A DNA stretch of 64,000 nt from Gordius sp. MW1 (Eukaryota > Nematomorpha > Gordioida > Gordea > Gordiidae). The stretch spans positions 26,515,901-26,579,900 of the forward strand of contig OZ038527.1 of NCBI GenBank assembly GCA_964036665.1. Reading direction: 5' to 3'. The position numbers and the translations under genes were made by a program. Shown piece by piece: positions 36,374 through 48,500 of this stretch. Below the pieces are notes generated by a model. The model was not told the DNA's origin. It did not search any database and saw only the letters and a list, made by a program, of their open reading frames with translations. Numbering within the stretch: the stretch's first letter is position 1; every line of letters starts with the position of its first letter.

Positions 36374-36451
36374 AAACCTTGCTAATCACTGTCATCGCGA
36401 AAAAATGTTCGTTAAAATAGGCAGAAACGTATTTCATTTATATAATAACCA

Positions 36452-36457
36452 AATAAA
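36452..36457 (+). terminator. Possible guanylate cyclase poly(A) signal
   Basis: AATAAA 79 bp after the stop codon at 36371-36373. Confidence 0.5.
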
Positions 36458-36807
36458 TGTGTATAATCTAATATAATTATTCTATTTATTTATGAAAAAC
36501 AATTTGTTATCATATTGATGACTTATAGAATCATATTATCCTTCAATTTTTGGCAAAGGGTTAGTTTGATTTAGATATATTTTAATTTCGAAAACTAAAA
36601 TGTAGAAAGTTTTAAAACTATAATTTTTTAGAGACACAAATATTTCATTAGTATAGTGAATTTAAAATAGACTTAAGATTAAAAACAAGTTTCTGAAGTA
36701 TTTGTTAGCTATTCATTAAAATTTGTTGAAATTTATATAAATACAGAGAAGATACAATTGAGTATATTTAAAAACTAATGGTCCAAATAATTTGTTTATA
36801 CCTAAAG

Positions 36808-36957
36808 GAGTGTTGTAAAAACGGCTGGATTATGCTTGGTCGACCTTAGATTTCGACTAAGCCTAGAGACCGATTATGAAAAACAGACCAAAAAACCGTT
36901 GGCCTATTTATGTTTAGTTGAATAAAACCAACAAAACCCAGCCTTTTTACAACAATA
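36808..36957. mobile_element. Family A MITE between cyclase and TPX2 genes
   Basis: gagtgttgtaaaaacggctg at the left; cagcctttttacaacaata at the right. Confidence 0.82.
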
Positions 36958-36970
36958 ACAAAAAGGAACA

Positions 36971-37524
36971 ATATTTGTAAATTTTTCTTCCCGAACTCGC
37001 TCGGGTCCAAGTAACACCTAGACTGCCCACCCACACCCTTCAAAGTGCCCGCCCGGCCATGCCCGAATTATTAATGCTGCCCGGCCGAAATGCTGTTTTT
37101 TAAAATTTATAGCAGTATAACATTGTTACATTTCCAAAATTGGTAGATTTAATATCCGTTTTTTTTGTCTGATTGACAAATATTATAAAATCAAATAAAA
37201 AGGTGAATGATAAATTTTTTACAAAATTTCATTGAGCTAGTGTTGTAAAAACGGCTGGGTTTTGTTTGGTCGACCTTGTGTTTTAGTCGACTAAGCACAA
37301 ACAAAGGTTTTTAATTTGTTTTTCATAGTCGACCTCTAAGCTTAGTCGAAATTTGAAAAACAGACCGGAGTTGACCGTTAGTATTAGTTATACCAAAGTC
37401 GACCAAACAAAACCCAACCGTTTTTACGACACTACATTGAGCCCCAATCTTGTTATGGTGACCGCTTAAAAATCTAAATTTACGACAGATGAGGGCAGCG
37501 GGTAGGCTTGGTCTCTGATTTCAA
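36971..37524. mobile_element. Family F GC-rich-ended element, split by a family A MITE
   Basis: Left part has cgaactcgctcgggtccaag and gcccgcccggcc; right part ccccaatcttgttatggtg and gggcagcgggtaggc. The same order of motifs recurs at 61060-61402. A complete family A copy (37238-37434) sits inside. Confidence 0.65.
37238..37434. mobile_element. Family A hAT MITE, best-preserved reference copy
   Basis: TAGTGTTGTAAAAACGGCTG to ACGACACTA with the exact 8-bp duplication CATTGAGC (37230-37237, 37435-37442). Terminal repeats extend at least 35 bp. Confidence 0.95.
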
Positions 37525-37856
37525 TATTATACAATAAATAAAACACTTTTAAAAATATACAAAGATAATATTGCTTTTATTTCCTTGAATAACTAATATA
37601 TACATACATGAATGAAACAGTATCACAAAAGTGTCTCAAAATAATCATAAATATTAAATTTCTATAGATTTTTCACCCACATCTATGTCTTCACACTTAC
37701 AGACTCTTTCATTAAAAAACCCAATCTTTTAAGAATTGTTTTGATAAAATATATGGCATTTCTAAGCTAGACGTAATAATGCACTACGATATAAAATAAA
37801 TGCTAGGGGATAAAAATTAATATATATAACATCATCGAGGCATTTCCATATTAAAT

Positions 37857-40800
37857 TCATTTTTTCTCCTTTTCTAGATCATTTTCTTTCCTCTTTTGGG
37901 CCCTTCGATCGGTTGCAAATGTAAATTCTTTGCATTTGGTCACTATAAATACAAAATATACAATAAGTCTCAAGAATGTTAAAAATGATTTTCAAATATA
38001 TAATGTATAATTTTTAGTACCTGTAAACGTTTTCTTCAATGCTTTCTCAGGCTTAGCTGGTGATTTTTTGTTGGATGTAGAGGGAACGCTAGTCTAAACA
38101 AGATAAAAACTTTCAAAAAACCAATATAAATTGATCGTATATTTGTTGATAAATTCCTAATTGTTAAAACAATCGATAGTGCCAATAATAAAATAACAAC
38201 AAAACTAATTAAACAAAAATTAATATTTACCATCTATATCTTTTTAACCCCACAATAAAGCTTTTTTGTGAAACTAAGCAAGTATTTATAGGGAGGACCG
38301 CAGTTCCATCTAACAAAAACAGTTAAAATACCCCAAATAAATCTCAAAATTTAATATAATGTCCGATCTTAATTATTATAATAAAAAACAAAAACTTTTT
38401 ATTACACTTTGAAATGTAGTATAGAAAAAAGGAACTATTTAAATGCTCAGTTAGAAATTAAAAATGCGCAGTATGTTATTAATGTGCCCAGTAAAAAATT
38501 CAAAATTGCTCATTAAATTAGTTTAAAACGTTTAGCTTTAATTTTATAATTTGCGATATTAATATATTTTGCGCTTATATTTCATAAATACCATTTTAAT
38601 TGCTATTAAATTATTTATTTGTTAATACATCAACAAAACTAAATAGTACTATGAGTACCAGTGGCGTAGCTAGCCTTTTTGCCTTGGGGCGGGGCTGAGC
38701 TGGTCAAGCCATGGGGGGGGGGGGACAAAAAAGTTTAACTACAAAAACCCTAAAAAATAAAAAAAAATATGTTTTGCCACCCCCCCCCCCCTAATCCAAC
38801 TGGATACGACCATGGTTCAAACGCAAATGAATATTTTTCCCTCATAAACGTTGGACAAACTTGAAATTTCGCTACTAATTTGTGTATTTTTTCTAATAAG
38901 GTCACACTGGTCTGTCTTAGACCCGCAAACAATGAGAGCATTTAAAAGCCTTTTTTCGTACTAGCATAAAATATAATAAAAATTAATTATGAATAAAATT
39001 CGGTCGAGAATAAGTAATTAGAAGTTATTCCCCTGATGATATTATAGAATATATTTGCAGAACACCCCCCCCCCCTTTACACCACCTAAAAATTAAAATG
39101 AACTAATAAATTGAACGGCTAGATGAACCTTAAAAATTTCTGTCAAAATTAAATGAATCAAAATTATACTTAATAATTTTAGATGAAATTAGAGGTGTGA
39201 GATGCACAGAACAACTTAGCGTTTGTGTACATTTTGTTAAATCCAATGGCACACCAAAAGGAATTTTTTGGTGATGATTTTTATCCCTTGAAAGTTTTGA
39301 TGCGTTAAGAATTATCTATAAAATTTTGGTTATTAATATTAATTTATCAAACTTTTGATGGGATATCACTAATAAAGGGGAAAAAAGTGTACAAACTATT
39401 TTATGGAAAACTATTGGTTTTATATGTGCATGTGGTACATAAAAATATGCAAGATATGTTAAACAATAAGCATGTGAGATGGACAATTAAATTGAATCCA
39501 GGATGGAATTTTCGTGAATTTAATAATATTTTAATATTATTTGAAAGTGTTAAAAAGTTTAAAAACAAGTTTAAAAGCTTAGATAATTTTTCATTAAATC
39601 TAAAAATTAGTCTTTTAATAGTAATTCATTACGCCTTTTACTCGATGTTACAAACGAATTCATAATATCATCCGGGGGAATAACATTTATAAAGTCATGT
39701 TCTAAGCTCAATAAAGCTAAGGAAGATAACCTATCTTGTCCAATGGTGGAACGAAGACAGTTTTAGCAATGAGAAAGATCCTTCGCATCAACATGAAGTT
39801 ATTGGGATAGTTAAAATTATTTTAATCAAAATAATAAAATTTGGAAACACTATTGAGGGCAAAATTTTAAGAAGTGAAAAAATATTATTGCATTTTATTT
39901 TATTCGAAGTAAAGAATTATATTATATAACATACTTTTTTGCCATTATTATTTCGGCATCTTGCAGTTTTAATTCATAAGGGTTAATTACTTATGATAAA
40001 AGAGATTTATGGCATAAATTAATTTTGAAATCAATTAATGAATTGGTAGATTCAAAAGAGTAAAAAGTGTCATACTTTTTTTGGTTTTTTAACACGCTTA
40101 GAAGGTACTAAATCAAAAATTGAAGCAAATATTTAAGCTTTATATTATAATTAAAAGTTATATTAAAAAACAAATAATTATGATATTTTTTCTTAATTAA
40201 GATAAAATAAAAAAATAGCTGGGCCCAGTTTTTGCTCTTAAAGGGGGGGGGGGCCGGGCCCCCTGGCCCCCCCCCCTTGCTACGCCACTGATGAGTACAT
40301 GATTAACACTAATATTGTCAAAAAGCTAATGTTTTTCTTGGTCAACGTTTGGGCTTAGTCGAAATTTGAAAAACAGAAATAGACCAAAGGTTATGAACTG
40401 AACAAATGAATTAATTACTGAGCAAATAAATAAAATACTGAACATATTATTCTACTGAGCATTTACTGAACGAAAATCGAATTAAATACGGAGCACAATA
40501 ATTTATTCTCTAAAAGAATGACCTGATTTAGTGTGCTATTTTTCTTTTCGAGTCGTTCATCTACGTGGGATTTGAAAGGCTTGGCCCTAATAGGTGCTTT
40601 AATGGGGCGTTCTTTGCCTTCATAAATTTTCTTCAAAGCGTTAGGAATGGGTTTAGCTTTAAAATTACGAGCCTAAGCAACAAATGAATGTTCAAAATTA
40701 AAGTGGTTGATACGAATAAAAATATGAATTGAATTATCAAGTAGCCATAGGGACAAAGGCCACCCCTCTTATTAATTCTAAAATTTCTTAAATATTTAAT

Positions 40801-42150
40801 ATAAATATGTTCTGAATTTCAAAAAATACATTTACCCCTTAGTAATTTGTACCATATCCATGTTATTAACACCAGTTTTTAGTTCTTAGAATATAATAAA
40901 TAATTCTTAATTTGTATATGATAATTAGTATGGTGAGAGGGTCTTGATAAGTTTTTTACTCTACTTAAATACAAATAACAGCAATTAAGGCTAAAGTTTT
41001 TGGTTAGACACAGTTTTTGACTGATGAATTGTTAATTCAAAACTTTTCAGCTTTATTAAAGAAGTCATTAATGCAGCTCTAAATATGTAATAACCCACTA
41101 TACTCTTACATATATACAATAAAAAACTAAACGAGTAAAACAAACTTTGAATAGTGGTTATATTGGAAACTCAAGCCCTATAAATCATTTTGGAGTTTTG
41201 ATATATGCATTAGATATAGCTCAGAACATACTTGAATACTTTAGAAGATTTTTACCCTTATAATCAATATTCTTCATAGATTTATTATAGGGAATGTTTC
41301 CCAATAATAAATTATGAAGAATACTTGAATAAAATGATATTTAAGTAAATACATATTGGCTTAAGCTTAATCAGTGTAAAATCAAATTGTGTTAATAATA
41401 GTGATTACCAATTTTTCTTGCTCAAACTTATCTTTGATTGCCTTTTCTTTTTTCTCTTTTATTAGTTTATCTTTTGTCTCAAAACTAAAAGGCAAAGTAG
41501 TAGTTATTTTTTGTTTTTTTTTATAAGTGCTTGTATTATTTTTCTTTGCACCCATATTGTTTGCCATTGTTGTCTAAAGATATAAGATTAATATATTTAA
41601 GTCAAAAATTTAATGTATAAATGAATTACATTTGTAACATTTTTTAATGATTCCACATTGCGAATTCTTGTGGTAGTGTGAAGTTTAGGACTTTTAGGTT
41701 GAGTACAGGATTTTAAAATTGCTATCTTTTTTTGTAACCTTAAAGAATTTCTTTTAGGTGGCTTAGAAACAATGGTGTCATTATTTCTATTATATAAATA
41801 AATTGTTGTAATGTGAATATATTCTTTAAGCTTTAGAGGTTTAATAATAGTTAACATGTTAATTATTCTTATACTTGGAGGCTTTAGATATAGTACTGTG
41901 CCTTTTAATAGATCTTCTTTGGCTATTTTTATTTTCTTTATCAAGTGATTGTGCTATAAGGAAAATTTGTATATAATAATGATAGGCTTACTGTCGATTA
42001 TGGGGTTTTTGCTTGTCTCAGCTTTTTTATCTATAATAATAATTTAAAAATTCATTATATACAATCTTTACCAAACCATTCATCTCCTGAGCCTTCATTA
42101 GGTTTGTTAAAATCATAAAATTGGGGTGCATCAAAGTCCCAGTTTGACAT
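37857..42150 (-). CDS. TPX2: TPX2-like spindle assembly factor, short form, 8 exons
   Basis: Minus-strand exons 42150-42072, 42030-41992, 41953-41875, 41786-41630, 41573-41409, 40672-40523, 38093-38021 and 37942-37857 are in phase and give 275 residues. The N terminus MSNWDFDAPQFYDF followed by DEWF resembles the Aurora-A-binding N terminus of TPX2. Then come a basic CTQPKSPKLHTTTRIR motif, PFSFETKDKLIKEKKEKAIK, FKAKPIPNALKK and a final FTFATDRRAQKRKEN, all typical TPX2-repeat motifs. Family knowledge: TPX2 activates Aurora A and nucleates microtubules at the spindle. At 275 residues it is far shorter than vertebrate TPX2 (about 750), so it may be a compact orthologue like those of some invertebrates. 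The exon 4 donor is ambiguous between two in-phase GT sites (41639 or 41630). Intron 6 (2.4 kb) hosts a complete 1.63 kb hAT element; introns 1 and 2 are 41 and 38 bp. Confidence 0.78.
38710..38814. mobile_element. Family B-like MITE nested in the hAT element
   Basis: CATGGGGGGGG at the left, a C run and ctggatacgaccatg at the right; the left terminal bases are lost. Confidence 0.65.
39182..39274 (+). pseudogene. hAT transposase fragment (DUF4371-like)
   Basis: Translates as DEIRGVRCTEQLSVCVHFVK plus ten more codons to a stop. This resembles the DETTD....EQLSICIRYV block of ZMYM/TTF-type hAT transposases. The first acidic residue is kept, but the frame is broken soon after. Confidence 0.65.
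40315..40390. mobile_element. Family A MITE fragment
   Basis: Internal motifs only: cttggtcaacgtttgggctt and agtcgaaatttgaaaaacag. Confidence 0.5.
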
Positions 42151-43277
42151 AATATCTGGATAATATTTTTGAATTTACCACCAAATAACGGCCGATAGAA
42201 GCGGTGGGGCAAAATCTAAACTCGTACACGATCTTGCGCACGAAACACACATGTTTATATACAAAAAGATTGAATTATTGCATTCAGAAGTTATAACAGC
42301 ATTAACCAACATAATAATAGACAATTACTGCAATTTTAAAGCGTGGTAAAATGATTGGGTTATATTAATACACATCAGATCTATTTATTAATAAATCTAT
42401 TTTCAAATATCTCTTTTTTGTATTAAATGCGAAAAGAAAATTAGGAATTTTAGCTAACACATATACTCACTATATATCGATGACGAGGGAGGATGATATA
42501 GGCAGCTGCAACACCGGATAAAATCTCTAAATGCTAGAGCCTATTTAATTTTAGCAAGGCTGATCAATAAATTGCGATAACCGAATAACAACCTCCCTTA
42601 TTATTAATTACCGAGATTTAAAATACTCAAATTATATTATTAAGTTATAGTTAAACAAGAGTGCAACCAATTATTAAGCAATAGTTAAACACAAATACAC
42701 ACTTTATTATATTTAACAAAAATGGAGGAAAAAGTTTTGGTAGTCACAATAATTTTATAATATATGAATTCAAATTCTCTTTAATATACAGATATTCGCG
42801 GGGTGAAAGGGGCCTAACGGTAATAATATTTCCCTTTCATCACACCGCCACGCACTAATATTGCAATTCTGCGCTATTGTGTGTAATACAGGGAAGAAAA
42901 AAAAGACACTAAAATTCACAATAAACTTAGAGCGATAAAAGATAGAAAATGAAAGACGCAAAGACATAAGAAATAGAGAAATAGTTGGCTCAATGCCAGC
43001 AACATAAAGGCGACCAGCTGCTGGAGTGAAACTACGACACTAATAAAAAAAACAACAATTGAATTTATTTAAAAAACAAATTTTACTTGTACTTAAAAGC
43101 GGCAATATTTTTCTTGGTATTTGTAACACGCGTAATATATACTAACACATCTCTCTTTCTCCCTTCAACGACTCGGAGTGGAGGAAGGAGAAAGGGGAGA
43201 GAGATGTGTTAGTAAACATCGCGTGTGTAGGATGTACTCTAAACTCCGCTGAATTTTGATAAGGGGGAGGGGTTTAC
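42151..43277. other. Upstream region of the TPX2-like gene
   Basis: AT-rich with no gene recognised. Contains a perfect-looking hairpin at 43138-43216. Confidence 0.5.
43138..43216. repeat. Long hairpin (inverted repeat) about 79 bp
   Basis: tactaacacatctctcttt at the left pairs with gagagagatgtgttagta at the right; the stem extends into pyrimidine and purine tracts, and the loop is about 20 bases. Confidence 0.8.
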
Positions 43278-44655
43278 TTAACCCTTCGTAGGTTGGGTCA
43301 AAAATGCTAACACGGATGGTATTTAGGGTTATAATTACCCCAAACTTTAATAGCTATAACTTAGATGTTTTATAATATAAATTTGTCAAAATTTGCAAGA
43401 ATAATATTTCAACTCTTAGACATTCATTAATAAATCAATTTGGCTATTTGATCAAGTGGTTTAAATTTTATACCTATAATTAGAGCAACCCCCATAATAT
43501 TCCCTTAATGACCATTTTGGCTCATACCAAAAAAAAATATTTTATTTTATGGTTTAATCAATAAGATGAAACTATAAATGTGGAAAATTTGGTATAAAAT
43601 AACCTAAAAACAAAAAAATAGACAATTAAACTTAGGCAATTTTTGGCCTTTTATTTTTTAAGTCAAAAAAAGTTACTATTGGTCTTAACTCAAATTGTTT
43701 TAAATTTAAATGCTATTTTAGAAATTTATTATACATATACATAATAAAAGTTAAGTGGAAAATATTTCATTGAAAAATTTCATATAAGAAATTTTATGAG
43801 GCAATAAAAATAGTTACATATACATTTTATATATATATTTATATAGTCACAAATTTGCTAAATCTCACTCTTAACTATTTCATCTGTAATAAGTTATTTA
43901 AAACAATCAAAAGAAGTTTTGGCTGCCCATCCATTACAAATTCTATTTTCATGTTCTAACATTTTTATTATGACATTTTTTGTGGCACTTAGTACTGTCT
44001 TTTTCTTTAAAATATATCATATAAAAAAGCTTCTAAGTTATTCCTATAAAAGTAACTATTTTTGTTAGACATATCAATTAACTCTTCTTTTTCTTAATCT
44101 AGTGTTAACTTACTCTCAGATTAATGTAAATGTAATCATCAGAATCATCAAGAATTACTTGATAAAATGTTATAACTGTTATTGTATACCATCTTCAGAC
44201 GAAGAACTATCAAAAATACAGCACTTTTTAAGATTAGTCATATTAAATGATCAAAAAATGCGGGAAAAAGCACACAAATAAGCACTTTAAATTACCAGGA
44301 GGAAAAAGTAACACGTTAAAATCAGAGTATAAAATTTGAATATCTGAAATAAAAAGAAATATACACAAAAATTTCTTCACAAATGTGTTTACAATAATGG
44401 GTTTTAATAATATATTTTAAAAAAAAATATTGAAATTTTTTTTATTTTATGGAAGATGGAATCGTGGAAGACCCCGGGCATCTAAAACACTCTATATTAA
44501 TTTTTTAAAAACTATTGGATAAAAACTAGCCTAATTTTGAAGAGATATTCTAAGTTTTTGTTAAGCTATTGAAAAAGAAATTGATTCACTAATTTATTTT
44601 GAACAGCATTTTTTGGCTTGGGGTCATTAGCCCCACCCGAACTACGAAGTGTTAA
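43278..44655. mobile_element. piggyBac-like element, 1.38 kb, non-coding
   Basis: TTAA at both ends (43278-43281 and 44652-44655). Inside these are inverted CCCTTCGTAGGTTGGGTC and (right end, inverted) CACTTCGTAGTTCGGGTG. TTAA plus such ends is typical of piggyBac elements. No transposase frame is visible in the AT-rich interior. Confidence 0.75.
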
Positions 44656-45205
44656 ACGCTAAAGAAGTGAAGCAAAAAAAAATTATAGACCTATAGATGA
44701 CACTTTAATCTACAAGAAAACATAAATATTTATCGGTATAAATTAAAAATGCCGTGGCCATATAGCCTCAAAAAAGGTAAAAATGAATTTTGCACCTTCA
44801 ACCTTGTTTATCTAAAAAACTGTAGGTTTTGGAAAAACAAATAAAAACAGATTATTATTCAGCGCAAAATTCTCTATCAGAATTATATCTCCGATTGCAG
44901 GATAGTTTTTTTGTAGACCTGTGTTATTTGTTAGTGAAAAATACTAATGAATTTATTTATTTATGAACAACCGAGAAATAATAATTATATTATAAACGCG
45001 CGTAGGTATCGCGCAACAAAAAAAACAAAAAACTATAAACTACATTTTTCAGGAACTGAACATTTTTTTATATAATATTCGTATAACTGCTTCTAAATTA
45101 ATAACATAGGTAAAAATCAAATTCTTCATGAATTTACCGCATATATCACTTTTCACACTAAACTATCGCGAAGTGTTTAAGGAGTCATAATCTATTAATA
45201 AAACA
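44656..45205. other. Intergenic, TPX2-like to NBAS
   Basis: AT-rich sequence; nothing recognised. Confidence 0.4.
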
Positions 45206-45343
45206 TGTCCTTTAATTCAAATATAAACCCCTACACCTGTCAAAACATATTAACAGCGGAACAATATGTCTTAAGTTGGCTTAAAGAGCACTTAAATAAT
45301 ATGACCATGTTGTACAACACTAAGACACGAACTTAAGTTTTTA

Positions 45344-45529
45344 ATGAACCCCATTGTCTATACAAGCAAACCAAGGCATAAACATCAAATATATAGCAAA
45401 AATCACCATTATTTAACGCCTTTACCAACACTATTAGCAGGTAATTTAATTTGTTTATTGATCATAATCAACGTAATTACATATAAAATCCCCCAAAAAA
45501 ATATCCACAAGAAGCGCATCAAAGACTAA
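45344..45529 (+). CDS. Possible 61-codon small membrane protein
   Basis: ATG-initiated frame with a basic N terminus, one hydrophobic stretch (LLAGNLICLLIIINVITYKI) and a basic C terminus. It is preceded by another short ATG frame (45206-45337, starting MSFNSNINPYTCQNIL). Both lie just past the 3' end of NBAS on the opposite strand. No homologue is recognised; AT-rich sequence readily produces such frames. Confidence 0.15.
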   Translation: MNPIVYTSKPRHKHQIYSKNHHYLTPLPTLLAGNLICLLIIINVITYKIPQKNIHKKRIKD

Positions 45530-45553
45530 ATAATACAATTAATAATATATGAT

Positions 45554-48500
45554 CTAAATCTGCTTGTTTTCGGTGACATCTTTAAATAGCTTGGAGGAAC
45601 GATTTGCTAAGGAGAGTAAAGTGTTAGAAGCTGACTTAGCCATAGATTTAGCCGCTTTTTCTGTATGAGCAAGTCCAGTGGCGTAAAGCCTACTCGATAT
45701 AAGTTCCTTGTTTTCGGCCGAGTTTTGCGGTGTCAAGCAATTCTTCAAGTAAGTTGCTCTTTCGTTAAGCCCGGCTGCCCTGAGCTGATTTACCACGGAT
45801 TGAATGGACGTTTCTCTGTGATATGTCGAGCCTTTGTTGTGAGTAGAGGCTGTGATATAAAATTTGTTATGTTCAAACAACTTTTTCCGTTCAAACAATA
45901 CATAAATGTTATGATTCATCTTTCAATAGACTTTAACGGCGTTTGCCATGATTTATATTATAAAAAGGAGGGGGGGGGGGGAACTTCTAGTTTATAAAAA
46001 ATTGAATTTGGAAGGAGGGAAAGGTGGCCCCTCCTTAAGTCTTCCTGGATATGCCCATATTTGGGTAAATTTATTTAACGACTTCTTCCATTTAAAGACT
46101 TCATAATTTCAATGGGCTCGATGGGTGCTTTGAAAGAAATGTCCGGCCTGGCACGATACCGGCGGACACGCTGATAAGATTCGGGCAATTCGGGCATAAT
46201 TAAATTATAATCATAGTTTATTTTCTTGTTACTTTTTTATTAGATTGTTTATGGCGAATGATGCCACCCCCAAGTTAAATCTTTGCCCGACTCCATTTCT
46301 TAGCTACGTTTATGGGAAGGATTGAAATATTTATATTTATGTAGCCCTTTCATTGTTCGCAATACGCATGTGTGCCGTCGAGACTTAAAACAAAGGCGTC
46401 ATGCCATTTTCACACAATGCATGCACATATAGGTGTTTAATTCTAATTCATTTAATTTTTTAACAAATAAAATTTGGTTCAATTTGTCTTATTAATTACC
46501 TAATCTACGCTTACTTATTTCTAATTTCTATAATCATTAATTTCCATATCATTCTTTTTTGACCCATTTCATTTGCCCTTTATATTCCCTTATCTACGCT
46601 ATTACTTATTTTTATAATACATAATTTATTCACAACCATTCTTTTTTTGCTTCATATAAAATCTTCTCCATTATATTCTATAACAAAGTAAGTATTACTA
46701 ATCGAAATAATTTTTATTAACCTAAATGCATTAGCAATTAATATTTTAAAATTGTGTGACAATTTTTTAATAGTGGTTGAAAGATTTTAGGATTGCATAA
46801 ATTCGGGTCTAACGGGCAAATTTAATTGATCGGGCCGGGCAGCTCGGTTTGGGCATGGCCGAGCGGACACTTAGAAGGCGTCAGGCGGACAATTTAGTTC
46901 AAACTTTGGACCGGGCCGGGTTCGGGCAATAAATTCAAAACAAATCTGACCTCTGGTGCTTTTGGCACTGCCGGAGAAATTTATGATACCGACATCTGAT
47001 AAAGTTAACAAATTATACGTCGGATACAGGCGCGCAGGATTTTCTCAGGGGGAATTTATTCATAATGTAACAAAAATAAACTTCGCGTACATAATATGCG
47101 AAACATCAAGGCGCCATATAACCAGCTTTGGAAAAATCTCTTCTCTTTATTCATCAGAGCATTTACCATCGCTTTTATACCTTAAAAAGGGACATGGACC
47201 TTATGCAAGTTATTCAACTGGCAGAAAATATTATCATTTAGGTAAAATTAAATAATGGCGGAAACAAAAGCAAAATTATATGAGTTTGATCTGAAAAAAT
47301 TCTCTAGTTGCTAATAAGCAAAATTATTCAGTCACTCAATGTTTACTTGACATTAGTACAGCTAAACGAATGGTGTTTAGAAAAAAAACAAGTTTTTCAT
47401 AATTTACAATCAATGGTGGACAATTATAATGGTGGGGTGCAAGCTTTTAGTCGAAAATTAAATTCGAAAAATTGAATGTATACATTATGTTTCCAGGCTT
47501 TTATAAGTGTCTCAAAATCTTTTATGCAACTAAACTATAATGTTTTAGCCCATTTAATCTAATTATTAATCAAAGAAATTTCCAAATTTTGGTCAAGGGG
47601 GTAGAAAAGTCCCGCTTCCTCTTGGCTACACGCCTGGTGAGATATAATATAATATAGACAATCTCACCTAATAAAACCAATACTTAAACGTGAACAATTA
47701 GTATAAATTAATAATGCAGTATACTAGTAAACAGCTAGTGATAATTAAGTAAGGGCGCAGGCCGACATCTTTGAGGAGATACACAAATAAAAGGCGTTTT
47801 ATCTTGTTACATTTCTTACATTCAATTGCAAAAATCTATTTAAGTTAATATCACATAACAAAAACCCATCTCATGTTGGGTAAAGATAATGCAACACTAC
47901 ATTGTAATTTGTTGAAATATTTTTTTTGTTATTGCTAAAAACTAATATTGCCGTATCTATATTTGATAATTTATTTAAATGTACAAGAACTATCACCAAA
48001 AATGGCGTGCTAAGTTACTTATAAAGTTTTAATAATTTTATACAATTTATGGGCTCGTTATTGGTTGTCCGTCCTGTCCTGTCCAACTTGTAATGTTTTA
48101 ATAATTGCTGTGTAAACGCATAAGGGTTTTTTATGGCTGTGGACTTATGCTTCTGGAAAAGTCTTTTACTTTGCTTTCACATATAAACTAGCTAATGACC
48201 GCTGGTTGGCCTTACCTTTATAACGGATAATTATTATACTTATCGTATTTTAGCATTCCTTTTCCGCGACTCTGGCATGTAATATTAGTGATAAATTTTA
48301 CCCCGAGATAATGTTGTTAATGCAAAATTACTTGAATCATCATCGAGATCGAGACGGGGGTTAGATAGGTAATCTAAAAGCACTTCGAAATCCTGGTGAG
48401 AGCATATTCTAGCGAAGGCAGGCACCAAGTTTTTGTCGATAATTAGTTGGGCAATGTCGAAATTTAGGAAGCGGACCTCGTTGGTAGGCCCTCGTCTATC

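Larger units (their letters stand above)
38659..40290. mobile_element. hAT transposon, 1.63 kb, decayed, in TPX2-like intron 6
   Basis: Ends CAGTGGCGTAGCTAG and GCTACGCCACTG are inverted. The exact 8-bp duplication ATGAGTAC lies at 38651-38658 and 40291-40298. Contains a transposase remnant (39182-39274) and a nested family B copy (38710-38814). Its termini resemble those of the family B MITEs. Confidence 0.93.

Noticed and set aside
39387-39665. 92-codon frame inside the 1.63 kb hAT element
   Set aside because: AT-rich, Lys/Asn/Leu-biased, and not in the frame of the recognisable transposase fragment; probably decayed transposase or chance.
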